Below are positions 26,030-38,715 of a stretch of DNA of 64,000 nucleotides, piece after piece. A program made the position numbers and the translations under genes. This DNA is from Pegea sp. RAD2-039 (taxonomy: Eukaryota > Chordata > Thaliacea > Salpida > Salpidae). The DNA lies in NCBI GenBank assembly GCA_034620365.1, contig JAQGEQ010000162.1:248001-312000 (forward strand). The letters run 5' to 3'. A model generated the notes under the pieces. That model did not search any database. It worked only from the letters and a program-made list of their open reading frames with translations, and had not been told where the DNA came from. Numbering within the stretch: the first letter of the stretch is position 1; each line of letters opens with the position of its first letter.

Positions 26030-26689
26030 CAACTGACGTATACGGCGTCATCTTCTTATATTTGTTTAGAAAAAGTTCCTCGCTCAGTTTAACCTAAAGT
26101 AAATTATATACATTTCATAATCAAGCTTTTTCTGGCTTATACTTTTAACTTCTAAAATTAAGTTTTGTTGATTTGTACTTATGAGCCAAAGATACCAATT
26201 AAACTGAATTGAAAGATAATTCAAGAACTCATTAATTGTAGTTTTATTATTACATTTAGATTTAGCAAAAACTCACAAAAGTTTAGACGAATTTCACAAG
26301 ATATACACAGAAGATACTAAATGAAATTAATTAAATGAGCTTCTATTACTTTAGCTTTGATTACATAAAAATTTGTTCATAAATTCCCTTCTTTCACTGA
26401 TAACTATTACATAATTTCTAATATAGAGTAAACACTAAATTTAATTCAATTATATGTTTTATTTAAATAATTTTCTAATTCATCTGATTACATCTAATTA
26501 TACGATTGTATACAACGAGAAATCTATACAAAAATTCAGTTCAACATCAAATAATAAAATATTACACATATACCAAACATAAAACCTCATTTGCTATTCT
26601 AATGTACTCGATTTCTTTTTCAAGGTTTAGTTAATACACCTTGTCAAAAAATACGTTTGTCCCAACTTTTCTGTAAGGACACTTTCAGT

Positions 26690-27030
26690 AGTAGTGTATC
26701 AAGATAGAAAGTAAGACGTAAAATAAAAAATTAGTATATGCAAATGAATGGCTGAAAATAAAAATGACAAGATGAATGTTATAATGATGGAACCATCGAT
26801 TATAGCAGACAAATATGTGAATGAATAAGCTATTGCAACAAACGAACATCTGGCTGCAATGTGATTGAGATTTGATTAGCGTGGAACTATTATTTATCTA
26901 GCTGTTTTCTTGCTTCATCTACATAATCGGTTTGTTTTGGTTCATGAAAGATGTTGATGAATGTCTTCAAAATTCACGTTCGTCTGCAAGTTAAAAAAAC
27001 TGTTTGTTAAACTGTTTGTAAACAAATTTT
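26690..27030 (-). repeat. module R, unit II second copy
   Basis: TNVNFEDIHQHLS, TGA; overlapping FHEPKQTDYVDEARKQLDK. Confidence 0.4.
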
Positions 27031-28350
27031 TGTTTTTGAATTCAAAATTTGATAAGTATTTCTAATTATTTTGATGTCTTGTAAATAAATAAAAACATTT
27101 TCTTCAAAATAAAGATAAAAATTAAAATTATTTAAAAATTAAAAACAATTTGTGGAATTTGTGTTTTTAAAACTGAAATAAGTGAAATCAAGAAAAACTT
27201 TATTGGTCATCTCAAGCTGTTTTCTCATTTGGTAAAATCAATATTAGAAAACAAACAAACGTTTGATGAAAAACCGTTTATTATTGGATCACAAATTTTT
27301 ACAATTATTACAAAAATCATTTTATAAAAGTTTCTTGGAGTCTTAAATCAAAAAGCTTTTATTTATTTCAAGTTGAATTATTTATATTTACTTCTTAAGA
27401 AAACTTTGCAACAACAAAGTAGCAACATGAAAGTAGTGACTTTGAAGTCAAAGTATTTAGCATCCAAATGCAATTCTTCGTTGATATTAGATGTTTGCTG
27501 GAGTGTTTCAAGATAAGATTATAAGAGGACTGCATCAAAACAACAAATATTTTTAATGAAAATCAATGAAACCTGAATAAACTATAGCAACTGAAAAAAG
27601 TTTAGATTTTCTCCTGTTGCATTCGGACATTCTTATCAGCTGACTTTTGTTTAAATAGTTCAAATATCTTCATCATCTACCTGATAAGTACGATCAAGTC
27701 TTAACAAACAAATCTATTAATCTTTTATTTACAAAATACCTGATAATTACCAGATTTTAAAAAAAAATCTCATTGGTGAAATCTTTAAGTTTGCTTCAAA
27801 TCTTAGAAAAAGATTCGTAGATATCAGAATTCTGCTGGAATCTATAAATATAAAGAAAACTGTAATAAACCAATAAATAATGTAAATGATATCAAATTGA
27901 ACTAACCTGAACAAACAACAGCAACTGAAAAAACGTCTGATTTTATCATTTTGTATTTAGACATTCTCATCAGCCGAGATTTGTCAATCAAGTTCAGATC
28001 ATCTCTTATTAGTTACAAAAGCTTTATATTTGACCAACAAACCCAGTAACCTTCAATTTACAAGATTTGTTTTAAGATAATCAGTTGTGAAACTCAAAAT
28101 TTTTATCAAAATTTAAACTTGAAGCTGATGATATGAATAGTCAAAAATGGGATTTAGTTTTTGCTAAGAGTTGTTTATTATTTGAAACTGACCTGCAAAG
28201 TTCAAACATTAGGAAAAAAATTTGGTTTCTTCGCTTCTCTATTCAAAATCTCATCGAATTAAGGGTAAGTAGTTGTACTCTCATGTGACCTACAAAACTC
28301 AAAATGTAGGATTCTGTGAAGAAATTTTAAAAATTACCTTTTTAAAAATA

Positions 28351-28631
28351 GAAAAAGAAATGGGTCCAATCTTATTGGTTAGGCTGTGACACTTGTACTG
28401 ATGTACTGATGGGGATATAGAATATAAGAGACCCCTGTCGAAGAATCAAATTGCAGAGAATTAACTGAGGATATTTGTGGATTTAGCAAGCTAGATAGAA
28501 CTATAGAGAATTATCATAAAGCTGCAAGAATACTCGACAACCATACAGTGCACACAGCTTCTAACCTCATACCGTCCACCATCTCAAGCCTCCTAGCAAG
28601 TGGATTACAGGCGCACGCCACTACGCCCGGC
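28351..28631 (-). ncRNA. 7SL/SRP-Alu-domain-like RNA, about 281 nt, unit II
   Basis: Read on the minus strand, the element begins GCCGGGCGTAGTGGCGTGCG and continues CTGTAATCC, then GCTAGGAGGCTTGAG. This is the 5' Alu domain of 7SL RNA, including the U-turn loop. Near the 3' end, CACAGCCTAACCAATAAG followed by GGACCCAT matches the 3' arm of the Alu domain, and a TTTCTTTTT run suits a Pol III terminator. TGGCGTGCGCC sits where the A box should be; GGTTAGAAGC is a weak B box. Total length equals that of SRP RNA, but the central 150-160 nt show no recognisable S domain (no GGAA tetraloop with AGCA internal loop). It is either a 7SL-derived SINE or a divergent or decayed SRP RNA gene. Confidence 0.7.
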
Positions 28632-29628
28632 GAAGGAAATTTATAAAGTTAATTTTTAAACATTGTTTTTGATGATTATTTTTCTGCTTAAACATTATTT
28701 ACCCAATTTTTTAGCCTATCTTTTAAGAAAACAATTTTAAAAACAGTTTTTATTCATAATTGTTTATTATTAAAAATATTTAACTAAACTTAGTATTTTA
28801 AGTTAATTGAAGTCTGGCAACTATTATTAAATTTGTAAAGTTTTTTTAACATTAAATTTTACCACTAAAATTTAAAGCCTTTTTATGAATCTTTTAATAT
28901 TTTAGCATTTAACATGCATTGGTAAAGTCAATTTTAATTACTGAATTTGGCCAATAATTTTTAATTAAATTCTAATTATATTTAAAAAAAAGTTGATTTA
29001 CTCTGTTTTATCAAAGCTGATATTTTTTCTAACTCTTTTTTATCAATTAATTTCACAATTTAGTTCATTTCACTAAGCAATCAGTAATCACTTAACAATC
29101 TTTTAACCCAAAATTCGTTTAGTATTCCTTCTGTTTAACTTATTCACTATTACTTACTCAATACAGCAATTTTTACACATTTTATGAATAAGCTTGTTCT
29201 TTCTTTTAATAAAAATTTGATAATTAGGTTATTTTGATTTTTACTTATGAATATTATTTACAGTTTAAACTAAAATTAAATTTAACTATTTCTTTCATTA
29301 GATGCATTTTTTTATGGAAATGTCACCTTAACTAGCTTCACTGAAAAATACTAAAGAGTACTTATTACAAAGTAAACTCTAATTTGATTCAATTATTTGT
29401 TTTATTTAGAATCTTCTCATTCATCTGATTCTACGATCATATATAACGAAAAAATCTATACAAGAAAATAATTTCAAAATCAACTACTAAAAATCATTCA
29501 ACGTAACAGTCTTGATAAAGTGAAGTTGGTTTGCTTACATTTTAAATATGCCTTTTGTGTTAAATTAAATGTAAGACTATTTTGTTGACTGAAAAGTTTA
29601 TAAAAATAATTATAGCAACTTGATTCTA

Positions 29629-30018
29629 TTAATTAAAAAGTTTTATTATTAAACAATTAGTATTTGTAACATTGTAGAAATATAATTTCAATAATTTTCT
29701 ACCGTTTGCCTTTGATTGATCAGCCACATTGTTAACCTTGCAGTTAAGAGCTTTCTTAGAAGTTTCAGCAGCTGGAGATGCTTCAACAGGAGGCTTAGTA
29801 GAGTTCTTAGTTGTTTCTTCACAATCTTGGAAATCTTCTCGACCTTGGCTGAAACCTGTTCAAATAAATTTAAATATATTTTAATTTGCTAAATATCAAT
29901 TTCCTTTTTTGTTACGTTTTTTAAAAAGTAAAAAGCAGTTTGAGCCCAAAACCATCTCTTCCTGGCTAATCACCTTCTTGGCCAACAACCTTTCTTCCTG
30001 CTTCACAACATCTTTCAT
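29629..30018 (-). CDS. two-exon ORF of module K, unit II
   Basis: Exon 1 29974-30018 (MKDVVKQEERLLAKK) ends at AAG|GTGATT. Exon 2 starts after TTGAACAG at 29855. In phase it reads VSAKVEKISKIVKKQL and then a Leu/Lys-rich stretch to TGA at 29688-29690, 70 residues in all. A second frame of exon 2 is open even longer (to 29629) and has a more natural composition: SQGREDFQDCEETTKNS, PPVEASPAAETSKKAL. Exon 1 cannot be spliced into it with the donors seen. Differences from unit III are milder in the first frame. Function unknown. Confidence 0.4.
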
Positions 30019-31713
30019 TATGACTTAAGGGACACTTTTCAATCTCTTTTTAAATACAAACAAAATTTTATTGTAAGCTTATACTTAACAACCTCTAAAC
30101 AATTTTCATACAAACTATGTTTTAAAACTAATTAAACTAAAATACAAGAAAAACAATGTAAGATATATTACAAAATATAAACTAACCAAAATTAAGAACC
30201 TAATTATTCATAAATAGTAATACTTGAAATAAAAGTGCTTTAAGTAATAAATATTGAATAAAAGATTATCCAATTGAATGACTTATCAGATACTAAAAAA
30301 GTGTTTGTAGCAATAAAGTTAAATTTTTTTCAATGAAGCTAATAGCCAATGTCAATTGATGTTATTAACAATTTACCAACGAAGTCTAATAAAAATTTTG
30401 ATCAAATGAAAATAATAATTGAATTATTTAATCTGATCCTAAAAGCATTCACACCAAGATACTATAGTGGCTTAGTATAAAACAGAATTCTGCAAGATCA
30501 GTTAGATTAACAAAATTACAGAAGTTCTTCATCTACATTCAAAAATTAAACTAAAAAGATAAAAGTTTAGTAACAATAGTTTGAAAAGAGTGTAAAATGA
30601 CTGCCTAAAGGCAAATGATATAATAATCTTATGTATTGGAATTATAGTATTTTCTTATATTGCATAACAGCAGTTTACATTCAAGAAGGTTTTCACAATT
30701 TTTAATTTTACTAAATAATAGCTAGTTTATATAGTTTTATGGCTATTAATCTACTTTAGATAAAATTGAAAGCTTGCAGACAGGGATAAAACATTTTTAT
30801 TTTCAAGGCGACTTCCTAAAAACTTAGTTTAATTACCAACTTAAAGCAAAAACTTACTTTAAGCATATTTACATCATTTTAATTAAAATTTTAATTGTTT
30901 TCATCCTAAAAATTAATAAGAAATATTTTTTGTAATCAAAAATAGACTTTTGCAAGAAGTTTAATTCGATTTTTAGCAGCCAAAGATTTTCCTGAAAATA
31001 ACGAAAAGTTAAAAGTTTTTAGTTCAAATAAACAATTAAAGTTTAGAAAGTTTATTGTTATAAAGTTGGTAAAAAGTTTATATTCAAATATTATAAAATT
31101 GTTAGTTAATTAATATCGAATACATAACTTAATTATATATTTTGTAAATAGTTTTCATCAAAGTTGATTTGTCAATGTTTCCAGAATTGTCGTTACCTAA
31201 AAACTCTCAAAAGAAAAAACATTGGATATAGAAGAAAATAACTACTTTCAAAAGTTTAACTTGCTGAGATGAAAGGAGTTATTTTAGGTGAGATTGAGTT
31301 TTGATGAAACCGTTTCCCTGATGATAATGACTCAACTAATCAGTCGATCTAGCTGGATTTCAAAAACTATTGGAGGATTCCACTATCAACCAATTTTATA
31401 TTTTGGTTAAGTGGCTGGCCTGCCTTCTAAAATTTAAACACCTTAATATATTAATTAGATTAGGAAGTGATTTAGAGTCAATGGTTTTTCGACCAATTTG
31501 AAGAGAGAACCATGAGACAGTTGTTATGTTTAGATACGCTAACAGTTGTATGCTAGTTGATCATGTGATCAGCTAATGTTGTGTTTATAATTGCAAGATT
31601 TTTATCAGTAGCATAGTAAGCTGATGATTTCTATAGCGCCTCTACTGGTTACTATTGTTTTAGTCGTTATGCTTCGTTGCTTACAAATGATTTCTGTGTC
31701 ACGTGGTTAACAA

Positions 31714-31944
31714 TTGTTTACAAAAACAGCTTCATATGTTATGCCTGAAATAACCAAGTGTTTTACAAGATTTTGTTGCAATAGAAGCAGCGTTTTCGGG
31801 TTGATGAAACATATGATGTTTATGACATCAGCAATTAAAAAAAAGCTTAGAGAAGAGTTTTACATCAACAATGTAATGGGACTAGAAGAAAAACAAATGG
31901 TATCTCTAGTGGAGAGTGCTAGAAGTTGTTGTAGATTGTTGTAG
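31714..31944 (+). CDS. module T plus-strand ORF, unit III
   Basis: 76 codons open, ending SLVESARSCCRLL; no convincing ATG at the start, so if real it is an internal or terminal exon. Shares CNRSSVFGLMKHMMFMTSAI with unit V. Confidence 0.3.
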   Translation: MFTKTASYVMPEITKCFTRFCCNRSSVFGLMKHMMFMTSAIKKKLREEFYINNVMGLEEKQMVSLVESARSCCRLL

Positions 31945-32399
31945 AAGACTTCAGTTGTTGTAGAAATGTTTACTTCCAATGTTAATTCAGAAACTATTAT
32001 AAGAAAATTTCTAATGTCTCATTTAAAGGTTTAGAAATTAAGAAACTAAATCACAAAACATAAAACCGTATCTGTCACTGAATCAGAATACAGTTGTATA
32101 ATTTTAAATGTTTATGAAAATGTAGTTTTATATAATCCTAAAAACTTTAGTCGAACATTTACTCAAAATAATTGTTTTGTTTGTTTTGATTACGAATAAC
32201 AGAAACAATTTAAAGGCCTTTACGGCAGTTTAAGTTTAAAAGAACTTGATCTATGAATAAGAAAGAAAGCGATTTATTTTGTAGTAAGCAAATCAGTTAG
32301 CAATTACAGAAGAGTTTGATTATAGAAAAAATTGGAAATTTTGAACTTTTATACTTGCTTATAGTTATCTTCAGCAAAGCAACTGACAAAAAGATAACT

Positions 32400-33300
32400 T
32401 ACAACAAAGAGTGGTGCTCCGGTTGTCATTTTAGGGAAATAAACTCTCAAAGATCTCATATGTCTTATCAAAAATAGTTCATTAAAAATCTCAAAAAAAG
32501 ATAAAATACCCTCACTATCCAAGTCTAATACACCAATCTTACAAACAATTTGATTATTTTAATAAGTAGCACCGACTTGAAGATTGTGCATGATAATAAC
32601 ATCAAGTATCTATCCACCGACTTGGAATCCAAAGTAAGACTCTCTCGTATGGCTTACAAGCAACAAATGCAAAAATATATTTAAAGTTAGTTGATAAAAG
32701 CTTTGAAAACTTATCAAAGATGATCTTACAAATATTTGAAAGAATAAAGATAAAGATGAATATTTCAAAAGCTTCATCTCACCAACAAGACTTTATGAAA
32801 CGACTTCACGAGAAACGCTGAGAAAATAATTCAAAAACACAAAATTCATCATAATATGATTTTATTAAAGTTTTTCTTCAATATAGAAGAAGTGAAACAG
32901 AAAATCGAGTTGAGAATAAAGTTGTCTTATAATTAAAATAAAAACTTCCCAATTAGTCTTTGCTTTCTCGTTTTTGTTATCAAAGCCATCTTTGTGGAAT
33001 TACAAAACATTATTGCACCTAAAAATTAGTAGATGACATCAACATACTTTTGATTCTACAAATCTTGTTTTATAAAAGATAAACAAAAGTTGTAAAATAA
33101 ATTTTTTGATAAACAATAATCTGTAAAACTTTAGACTAATTCTACACTGATTATTTTTAATCATTATTTTAAATGAGATAAAACAAACCGAATGAGAGTC
33201 TCTCCTAGTATTTCAGTTCTTACATCAGCAACATACTCTTCAGTATTAACAAATTCTGTTGAATTCTTAGCCTTCATTTAATTATAGTTTGTTTAAGCTA
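32400..33300 (-). pseudogene. module T/A: minus-strand exons, unit III
   Basis: The EF-hand-like exon is in frame to the GTAAGT donor (ends FPKMTTGAPLFV). The exon with NSTEFVNTEEYVADVRTE is also open. Unit III is the best A-module copy for testing whether this gene is expressed. Confidence 0.38.
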
Positions 33301-33369
33301 TCGCAATATTCGAGACAAGTTTTTCCCTGTGATTACTCTTGAATTGTTAATTTAAATTCTATTAGATGT

Positions 33370-33680
33370 AAAGGAAAAAATATTTATATGCAACCACAAG
33401 GTCGAAGATAAATGCAGGCAATGGAATGCTATAAAGATGAAATTGTCGATTTGATAAACATGTTTGTGATTATATCATCTGATTCAACAAACTCACATCT
33501 GACTGTAATGTGATTGAGATCTGATGATCGTGGAATTTTTATTTATCTTGCTGTTTTCTTGCTTCATCTGCAGAATCGGTTTGTTTTGGCTCATGAAAGA
33601 TGTTGATTGTCTTCAAACTTCACGTTTGTCTGTAAGGTAAAAACTGTTTGTTAAACTGTTTGTAAACAAACTTTTGTTTT
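33370..33680 (-). repeat. module R, unit III
   Basis: Has an in-frame 3-base deletion (ED-NQHLS), shared with unit V, which keeps both overlapping frames open. Confidence 0.4.
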
Positions 33681-35229
33681 TGTATTCAAAATTTGATAAG
33701 TATTTACAAATTTTCTTTTTAAAAATTTAATTTATTAATTTAAATGTATTCTTTTTAAATTTGACTAACATATCCAGTAATCTTGAAAGCTTATCAGTTG
33801 GGTAACTTAAAATTTTTATAAAAAGTAATGAAAAAGTTTGAACATGGAGCTGATGATATAAATAGTCGAAATGGTGATGTTGTTTTTACTAATTGTTTTT
33901 ATCTTAGTTTAAAACTGACCAGCAACATCAAAATTCGAATATTATGAGAAGAATTTGGATTCATCTATTGTTCATTCACTATCACATCGAAGTAAGAGCA
34001 AGTTCTCCTGCTATTATTTTCTGTATAAATTTAAAAATATTGAATTCTATGAAGAAAAACAATCAATAAAATCAATCACTAGAAAGTGCTATAGTAACAA
34101 ATTACCTGACAAAATTTGCATGGAGATATTTGTAGTATACAACTTCCTATAAGTGTCTTCCTTTAAATCAAAGACTGTCATTATAAAAATTCTCATCTGG
34201 TTGTTTAGTAACAAGCTTATCGTTTAATTTTATGAATTTAATTCTAAAATGACTGATTACAAATATTTAAACAAGTACTATTAGGATTGATTTAAAATAT
34301 AGTTAGAAAAGTTAAAGTAATAAGATAGTATAAGGTTTTCAAATCATTTAGACTTTGTACTTTTCGTTTGTTTTGATATGTTTGCTTATTAGAATAAAAA
34401 TTAGTTATAGGAAACACTGTAATGTTAATATTTAAAAAAAAGATTTTTAAGATGAAAAAATTTGACAACCTGAAAGAAGCTTAGCTCAATTTTTTATCGT
34501 TTAAAAGATCTTTATCAGTATGTCGAGTTTTTCAAATTCGAGTTTGCAGTTTCATTTCATGAAACTGTTGGAAAATAAACTGGAAAAATTTATGAAATAG
34601 TTTTTTATTGATATGTTTGCTTTTGCTTGTATAAGAATAAACAAAATTTTATTAAACTAGTTTTAAAGTTTATCTTAAATTGTTTATTTATTTTAAACTG
34701 AGTGTTTGTAATGTATTTTTTAAGTTGTCGTGTAAGTAGTTAGAAAAATTAATTGAAGTTTTTTTAATAAATCATTTTTCGATTTTTTCGAACTTTATAT
34801 CGTTTTAAGCTTTATTGTAGCTATTACTAACTAGTTTTGAGTGTAACATTAAAATAAATGATTTTTTTTGAAATAAATATAAATACTTTTTATCATAACT
34901 TAAGTACGTTTTTTAATTAATTTTTATTGAAGATAATACAAACTTACTAAAAAATTTATAACTGTTTACTTTATATTTAACTTAAATAAAATATTAATCT
35001 AAAATAATGTTATAAATTTTTAAGACAATAATGCATGTACTCTGAGTTGATAGTAAATGAAAAGAACTTTTCTTCAAACGATAGATTACAAAGTTGATAA
35101 AATTACTGAGAGAAATTTAGGCGATTCAAAAAAATTTTCTCACAGTTTTTCTCGTTAGCTGTCAGGTTGATAAATTTGAATAATTTATTTGAAAAAATTT
35201 TTATCATTTAAATCAATCGAATTTCTTCA

Positions 35230-36181
35230 ATGACTAAAATCACCCAAGATAAATTCTATCTGCTTTCTGCTCTTCGTCGGGGTAGAAGAAATGCCGTGAT
35301 TCCTTCAGAAGAAGAGGAGAATGTAATTCTTTTATAAATGATATTTTGTGACAATTATTATAAACTACAATGGACTATTTTGCTATGTTGTATTTTATTA
35401 AACATTTGTTTAAATGGTATAAAACAAAAAGTAGTTTATAATTTTAAACTATTACAATTTTGATTTAGAATAAAATGAAAAAATGATCAAGTGTAATTTG
35501 TTTGTTAATATACGAAAAGAATTTTAAAGAATAAGTTAGTATTAGGAAGCTAAAATATTTATTCAATTTTACTATTTGCTGCCGTGTAAACTTTAAAATT
35601 AAGCTGTTTGTTGTTTTACTATCAAAAAATAAGTTAAAAATAAACCTAGAAACTTAATTTTTGGATAAAATCTATAATAATCACTAGATTGGTTCGATAA
35701 GCTTGGATGAGTTAAAATGCAATTTATTATCTTGTAGAAATTCAGATATAAAAATGAGAGAAAACAACTCTCTTATCTATTCAAGAGGGATAATTGAAAT
35801 TTAATCTTGAAATCTTTATACAGTTTTTCTTAGAATTTGACATTTTAAGATATTTTATTTTCTATGCAAACTCAATTATTACAAACTGACTTTTCTTTAC
35901 TAAAATGTTTCGATTGTAGTTTTACTTCATATTAAATATCTAAAATCAATATTTTTATTTTAGAAGATTCAACAGCTTCTGCTGAAACTTGATAAATTCA
36001 ATCTTGAAACCACACAGGAGGAGAAAATCACTTCAATGAATAATGACAAGCCCAAAGCAAAGTGAATAATTTTCAAAACTAATTTTTGAATTGATTATCA
36101 TTTTATTTAATTTCCAGAAAAAGAAAAACTGAAGTTAATCAAAAGGTTTCCAGTTTTCCATCATCATTTTCATCAACATAA
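35230..36181 (+). CDS. cAMP-dependent protein kinase inhibitor (PKI-like), 3 exons, unit III copy
   Basis: Exons 35230-35322, 35964-36061 and 36118-36181 join to an 84-residue protein; all introns are GT-AG (donors GTAATT and GTGAAT, acceptors TTTTAG and TTCCAG) and the frame closes at a TAA. Residues 16-23 read RRGRRNAV. This is the PKI pseudosubstrate pattern: Arg at P-6, P-3 and P-2, Asn at P-1, Ala in place of the phospho-acceptor, and a hydrophobic P+1. Residues 36-45, LLLKLDKFNL, occupy the same place as the leucine-rich nuclear export signal of vertebrate PKI (LALKLAGLDI). A basic run KPKAKKRK (60-67) could be a nuclear localisation signal, which vertebrate PKI lacks. Vertebrate PKIs are 75-78 residues, so the length fits. 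Expected role: inhibit free PKA catalytic subunit and export it from the nucleus. A Phe is at residue 9, but strict alignment puts Leu11 where PKI has its key Phe10. Family assignment is strong; activity is inferred. Confidence 0.8.
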
Positions 36182-36411
36182 TTTAATGTAAGTAATTAAC
36201 TAATTTTTTGAAATGTAAAATAAATAAATAATTAATCTAAAAAAAGTAATTATGTAGTTGAAAAAATTATTAGAATTTTGAGAATATTTTGAAGGTTGTT
36301 AATATATTTGGTTGTCTTTCTAAAAGTCTGAAATAAAATCTAACAAAAAAATTTGTAGACAAAAAGATTGAAAGATTAATTTACGATAATGTCTGTTTAT
36401 ATGACGCTGAG

Positions 36412-36419
36412 TGACGTCA
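36412..36419. promoter_or_regulatory. palindromic CRE (TGACGTCA) 3' of the PKI gene
   Basis: Perfect CREB/ATF full site 231 bases after the PKI stop codon, preceded 10 bases earlier by a half site (TGACG). Binding is inferred. Its position next to an inhibitor of PKA suggests cAMP feedback. Confidence 0.45.
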
Positions 36420-37070
36420 GCAAAACTTTCTGACATTTCCTTATTGTTTGTTTTTATTACGATATTGCATTTAGATAAACTTCTTAAGAAATATTAAAAT
36501 CAATTTTTATTTTTAAGAAAGTTCCTTCAAAATTTGTTAACAACTTACTTTGACAGATTAATTAGACGACAAAATCTCTCAAATGAAAATTTTATATTCT
36601 GGAAAACTTCACAATATTAGTTGATTTGTTTTTAGAAAATATTTTAACAAATTAATTAAGCAACCCGAAGTATTACAAAATAATTCTTAAAAAAAAGTAA
36701 TATTTTCTACTTGTGTTTAGATATTTTCAGAAGTATTTTGATATGATGTTTTTATAAAGCTATACTAAAGTAATTTAAAAATAGTTTGCAATAAAAGTTT
36801 CTTTTTTGAGATAAAATTATTCCTTTTGATTGACAATTCTTTCGTTTTGTATATTCTGCTTTATGTTAGGTTTTTGTATTAACTTTTTTGTTTTAGTTTT
36901 TTCGGAAATTTTTTGATTTCAAATAAATAAGACTAATTTATTTTTTACTGTTTTATGTTAATCTATGTAGTTAGATTACAATTAATTTAGGTATACAGCA
37001 GTTGATGTAGCATGAAAGTTATTTAGTTGATCAATTAGATTACCTGTTTGTAAATTCATTTATTGAACTC

Positions 37071-37193
37071 ATGGCCGCGGTTGACAATTTCAATAACTCG
37101 TATGGCGGAAAAAAACCAAAGTTTTACGACAATTTGACAACATTCAATTTGAGATTGAATTTTCGACAATCAAACTTTGTATTAAGCTGCTAG
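37071..37193 (+). CDS. conserved 40-codon ORF starting MAAVDNF, unit III
   Basis: ATGGCCGCGG opens a frame that runs 40 codons to TAG: MAAVDNFNNSYGG, then KKPKFYDNL and a tail ending NFVLSC. It stands out because the first 40 bases are far more G+C-rich than anything around and include CpGs, as in a constitutively active first exon. The unit V copy keeps the same frame and differs by one residue. It lies about 0.9 kb after the PKI stop on the same strand and could be a separate short gene, a first exon (a GTATTA donor-like site lies near its end), or an alternative exon. I recognise no family. Confidence 0.5.
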   Translation: MAAVDNFNNSYGGKKPKFYDNLTTFNLRLNFRQSNFVLSC

Positions 37194-38213
37194 TATAAAA
37201 AGCAAGAACTTCTTAATCTTTATTGTACAGCAATTTGGCATAAAATTTATATAAAAGAAAGGATAAAAGTTTACAGTTGCTTCAGAGAGATTTCTTGGTT
37301 GATCTACTTTCATATAGAAATTGTAATCGTTTTTTTTAGTTTCTTCATTTTGTAACAAAAATTAAATTTAAAAACCAAATTGATTGGTACTAATAGATTA
37401 TTTGGAATCTATTACTAAATATTTTCTTTAAGAAAAAACGGTTTGTTGGATGTCTGTATTTGATTGAGATCAGATTTTAATTTTCATCGATAATTTTAAT
37501 ATGATCAGTTAACTTTAGATGGCAAATTAAATTTTAAATTAGACGAAAAGTAATATTTCTCTTCTATTCATTTTCTTTTCTATTCTATTTATTTTTATTA
37601 TATTCTATTTCTATTATTTTCTATTTGATAATATCTAAGTTAATGGATCAACTCTTTTCCAGTTAGTCTAGTTAGTTTTTGGTTAATCATTTTTTGAACA
37701 TGTTGATGTTTTAGTATTCTGGACTATGTTGGAAAACCTACCTTTCTTCACAAGTAAAAAATTCCAAAGGATGAAACATCACTGTAAATCTTCATCATGT
37801 GATTTCTCAAATTGTATTCAAAACTTTTGATCCAAATATTATTTGTTTTTTTAAATCTAAGATTAGTTTGAGCTTTTTGTTTCTACAAGTTATTCGTAAA
37901 CAATTTTGACAAACTTTCAAATTGATGTTGCGCAATGAATGCACCTACTTGTTTATTGATTTATTTGATGTATTCTTTCATCATTAGCCGAAAAAATTAT
38001 TTTCAAACTTCTCTATCTCCCATCTTCAAAAGCTTTGTAGATTTGACAATTTTTGATTTCATCTCAGAAGTTGTGTTTTGTAACTCACACTTGTTCATTG
38101 AGAATGCATAAAAGAAAGATCAAAGTTTTTGTTTGAAAAACTTTAATATAAATTATTCTCATTAATTATTTGTTATTCTTTTAACTACATGATTACAGTT
38201 TCTTTTTAATCTT

Positions 38214-38216
<3 letters not shown>

Positions 38217-38251
<35 letters not shown>

Positions 38252-38267
38252 TATCATCATCATCATC
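38217..38267 (+). repeat. (CAT)n microsatellite
   Basis: About 17 ATC/CAT triplets with one ATT interruption, in the part of unit III that has no counterpart in unit V. Confidence 0.9.
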
Positions 38268-38715
38268 TTATTTCCAAACACATTCAACATGATTGTATTG
38301 CTCTTATCATTGATTCTTTAGGTTAACTGTTTAATGCAGTCTATTTGCTCAAAAAATTTGCTTCTCTTAATACATCTTTGAATTCCTTGTTTTACAATTC
38401 CTTGTTCACTTTACAATTCTCTATTTAATTTCTAACACTGATTTAGTCCAAAAACAGAAATTAAATTTTTGTCATATTCGGATAAATATGGAAAACTTGT
38501 TACATTTCTTAAACTAACAGAAATGGACCCTGAAAATATTTATTTATCTTTTCAAAATGGAAAATTGCTTTTTGCATTGTTTAAAAGCGTTGTTTACTTT
38601 TGTTATACTAAAGTTGTGATATTTTAAAAGTTTGAATTTACAAAGGTAAAAAGTATTTGCAAAATTTAATAGATTAATATAATTTTAGATATAATTTTAA
38701 TCACTTTTTAAAAAC

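Larger units (their letters stand above)
16640..31360. repeat. unit II (PCGF type)
   Basis: T, A, R, PCGF, acidic ORF, second R, truncated Q, K and S modules in order. The S module (30410-31350) also occurs at 10490-11420, 40790-41270 and 53280-53560, and I see no gene in it. Confidence 0.7.

Noticed and set aside
28351-28631. tRNA-derived SINE
   Set aside because: The 5' sequence matches the 7SL Alu domain base by base over the conserved loops; no tRNA cloverleaf or strong tRNA B box is seen.
33955-34152. 65-codon plus ORF (also 56152-56349)
   Set aside because: Antisense to module Q; the frame is not kept in the other Q copies, whereas minus-strand frames are.
37102-37108. ATGGCGG as a YY1/Pho (Polycomb response) site
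   Set aside because: It lies inside the conserved 40-codon ORF and is explained by coding; a site of this length alone is weak evidence.
38217-38267. CRISPR-like or minisatellite array
   Set aside because: Simple CAT triplets without spacers.
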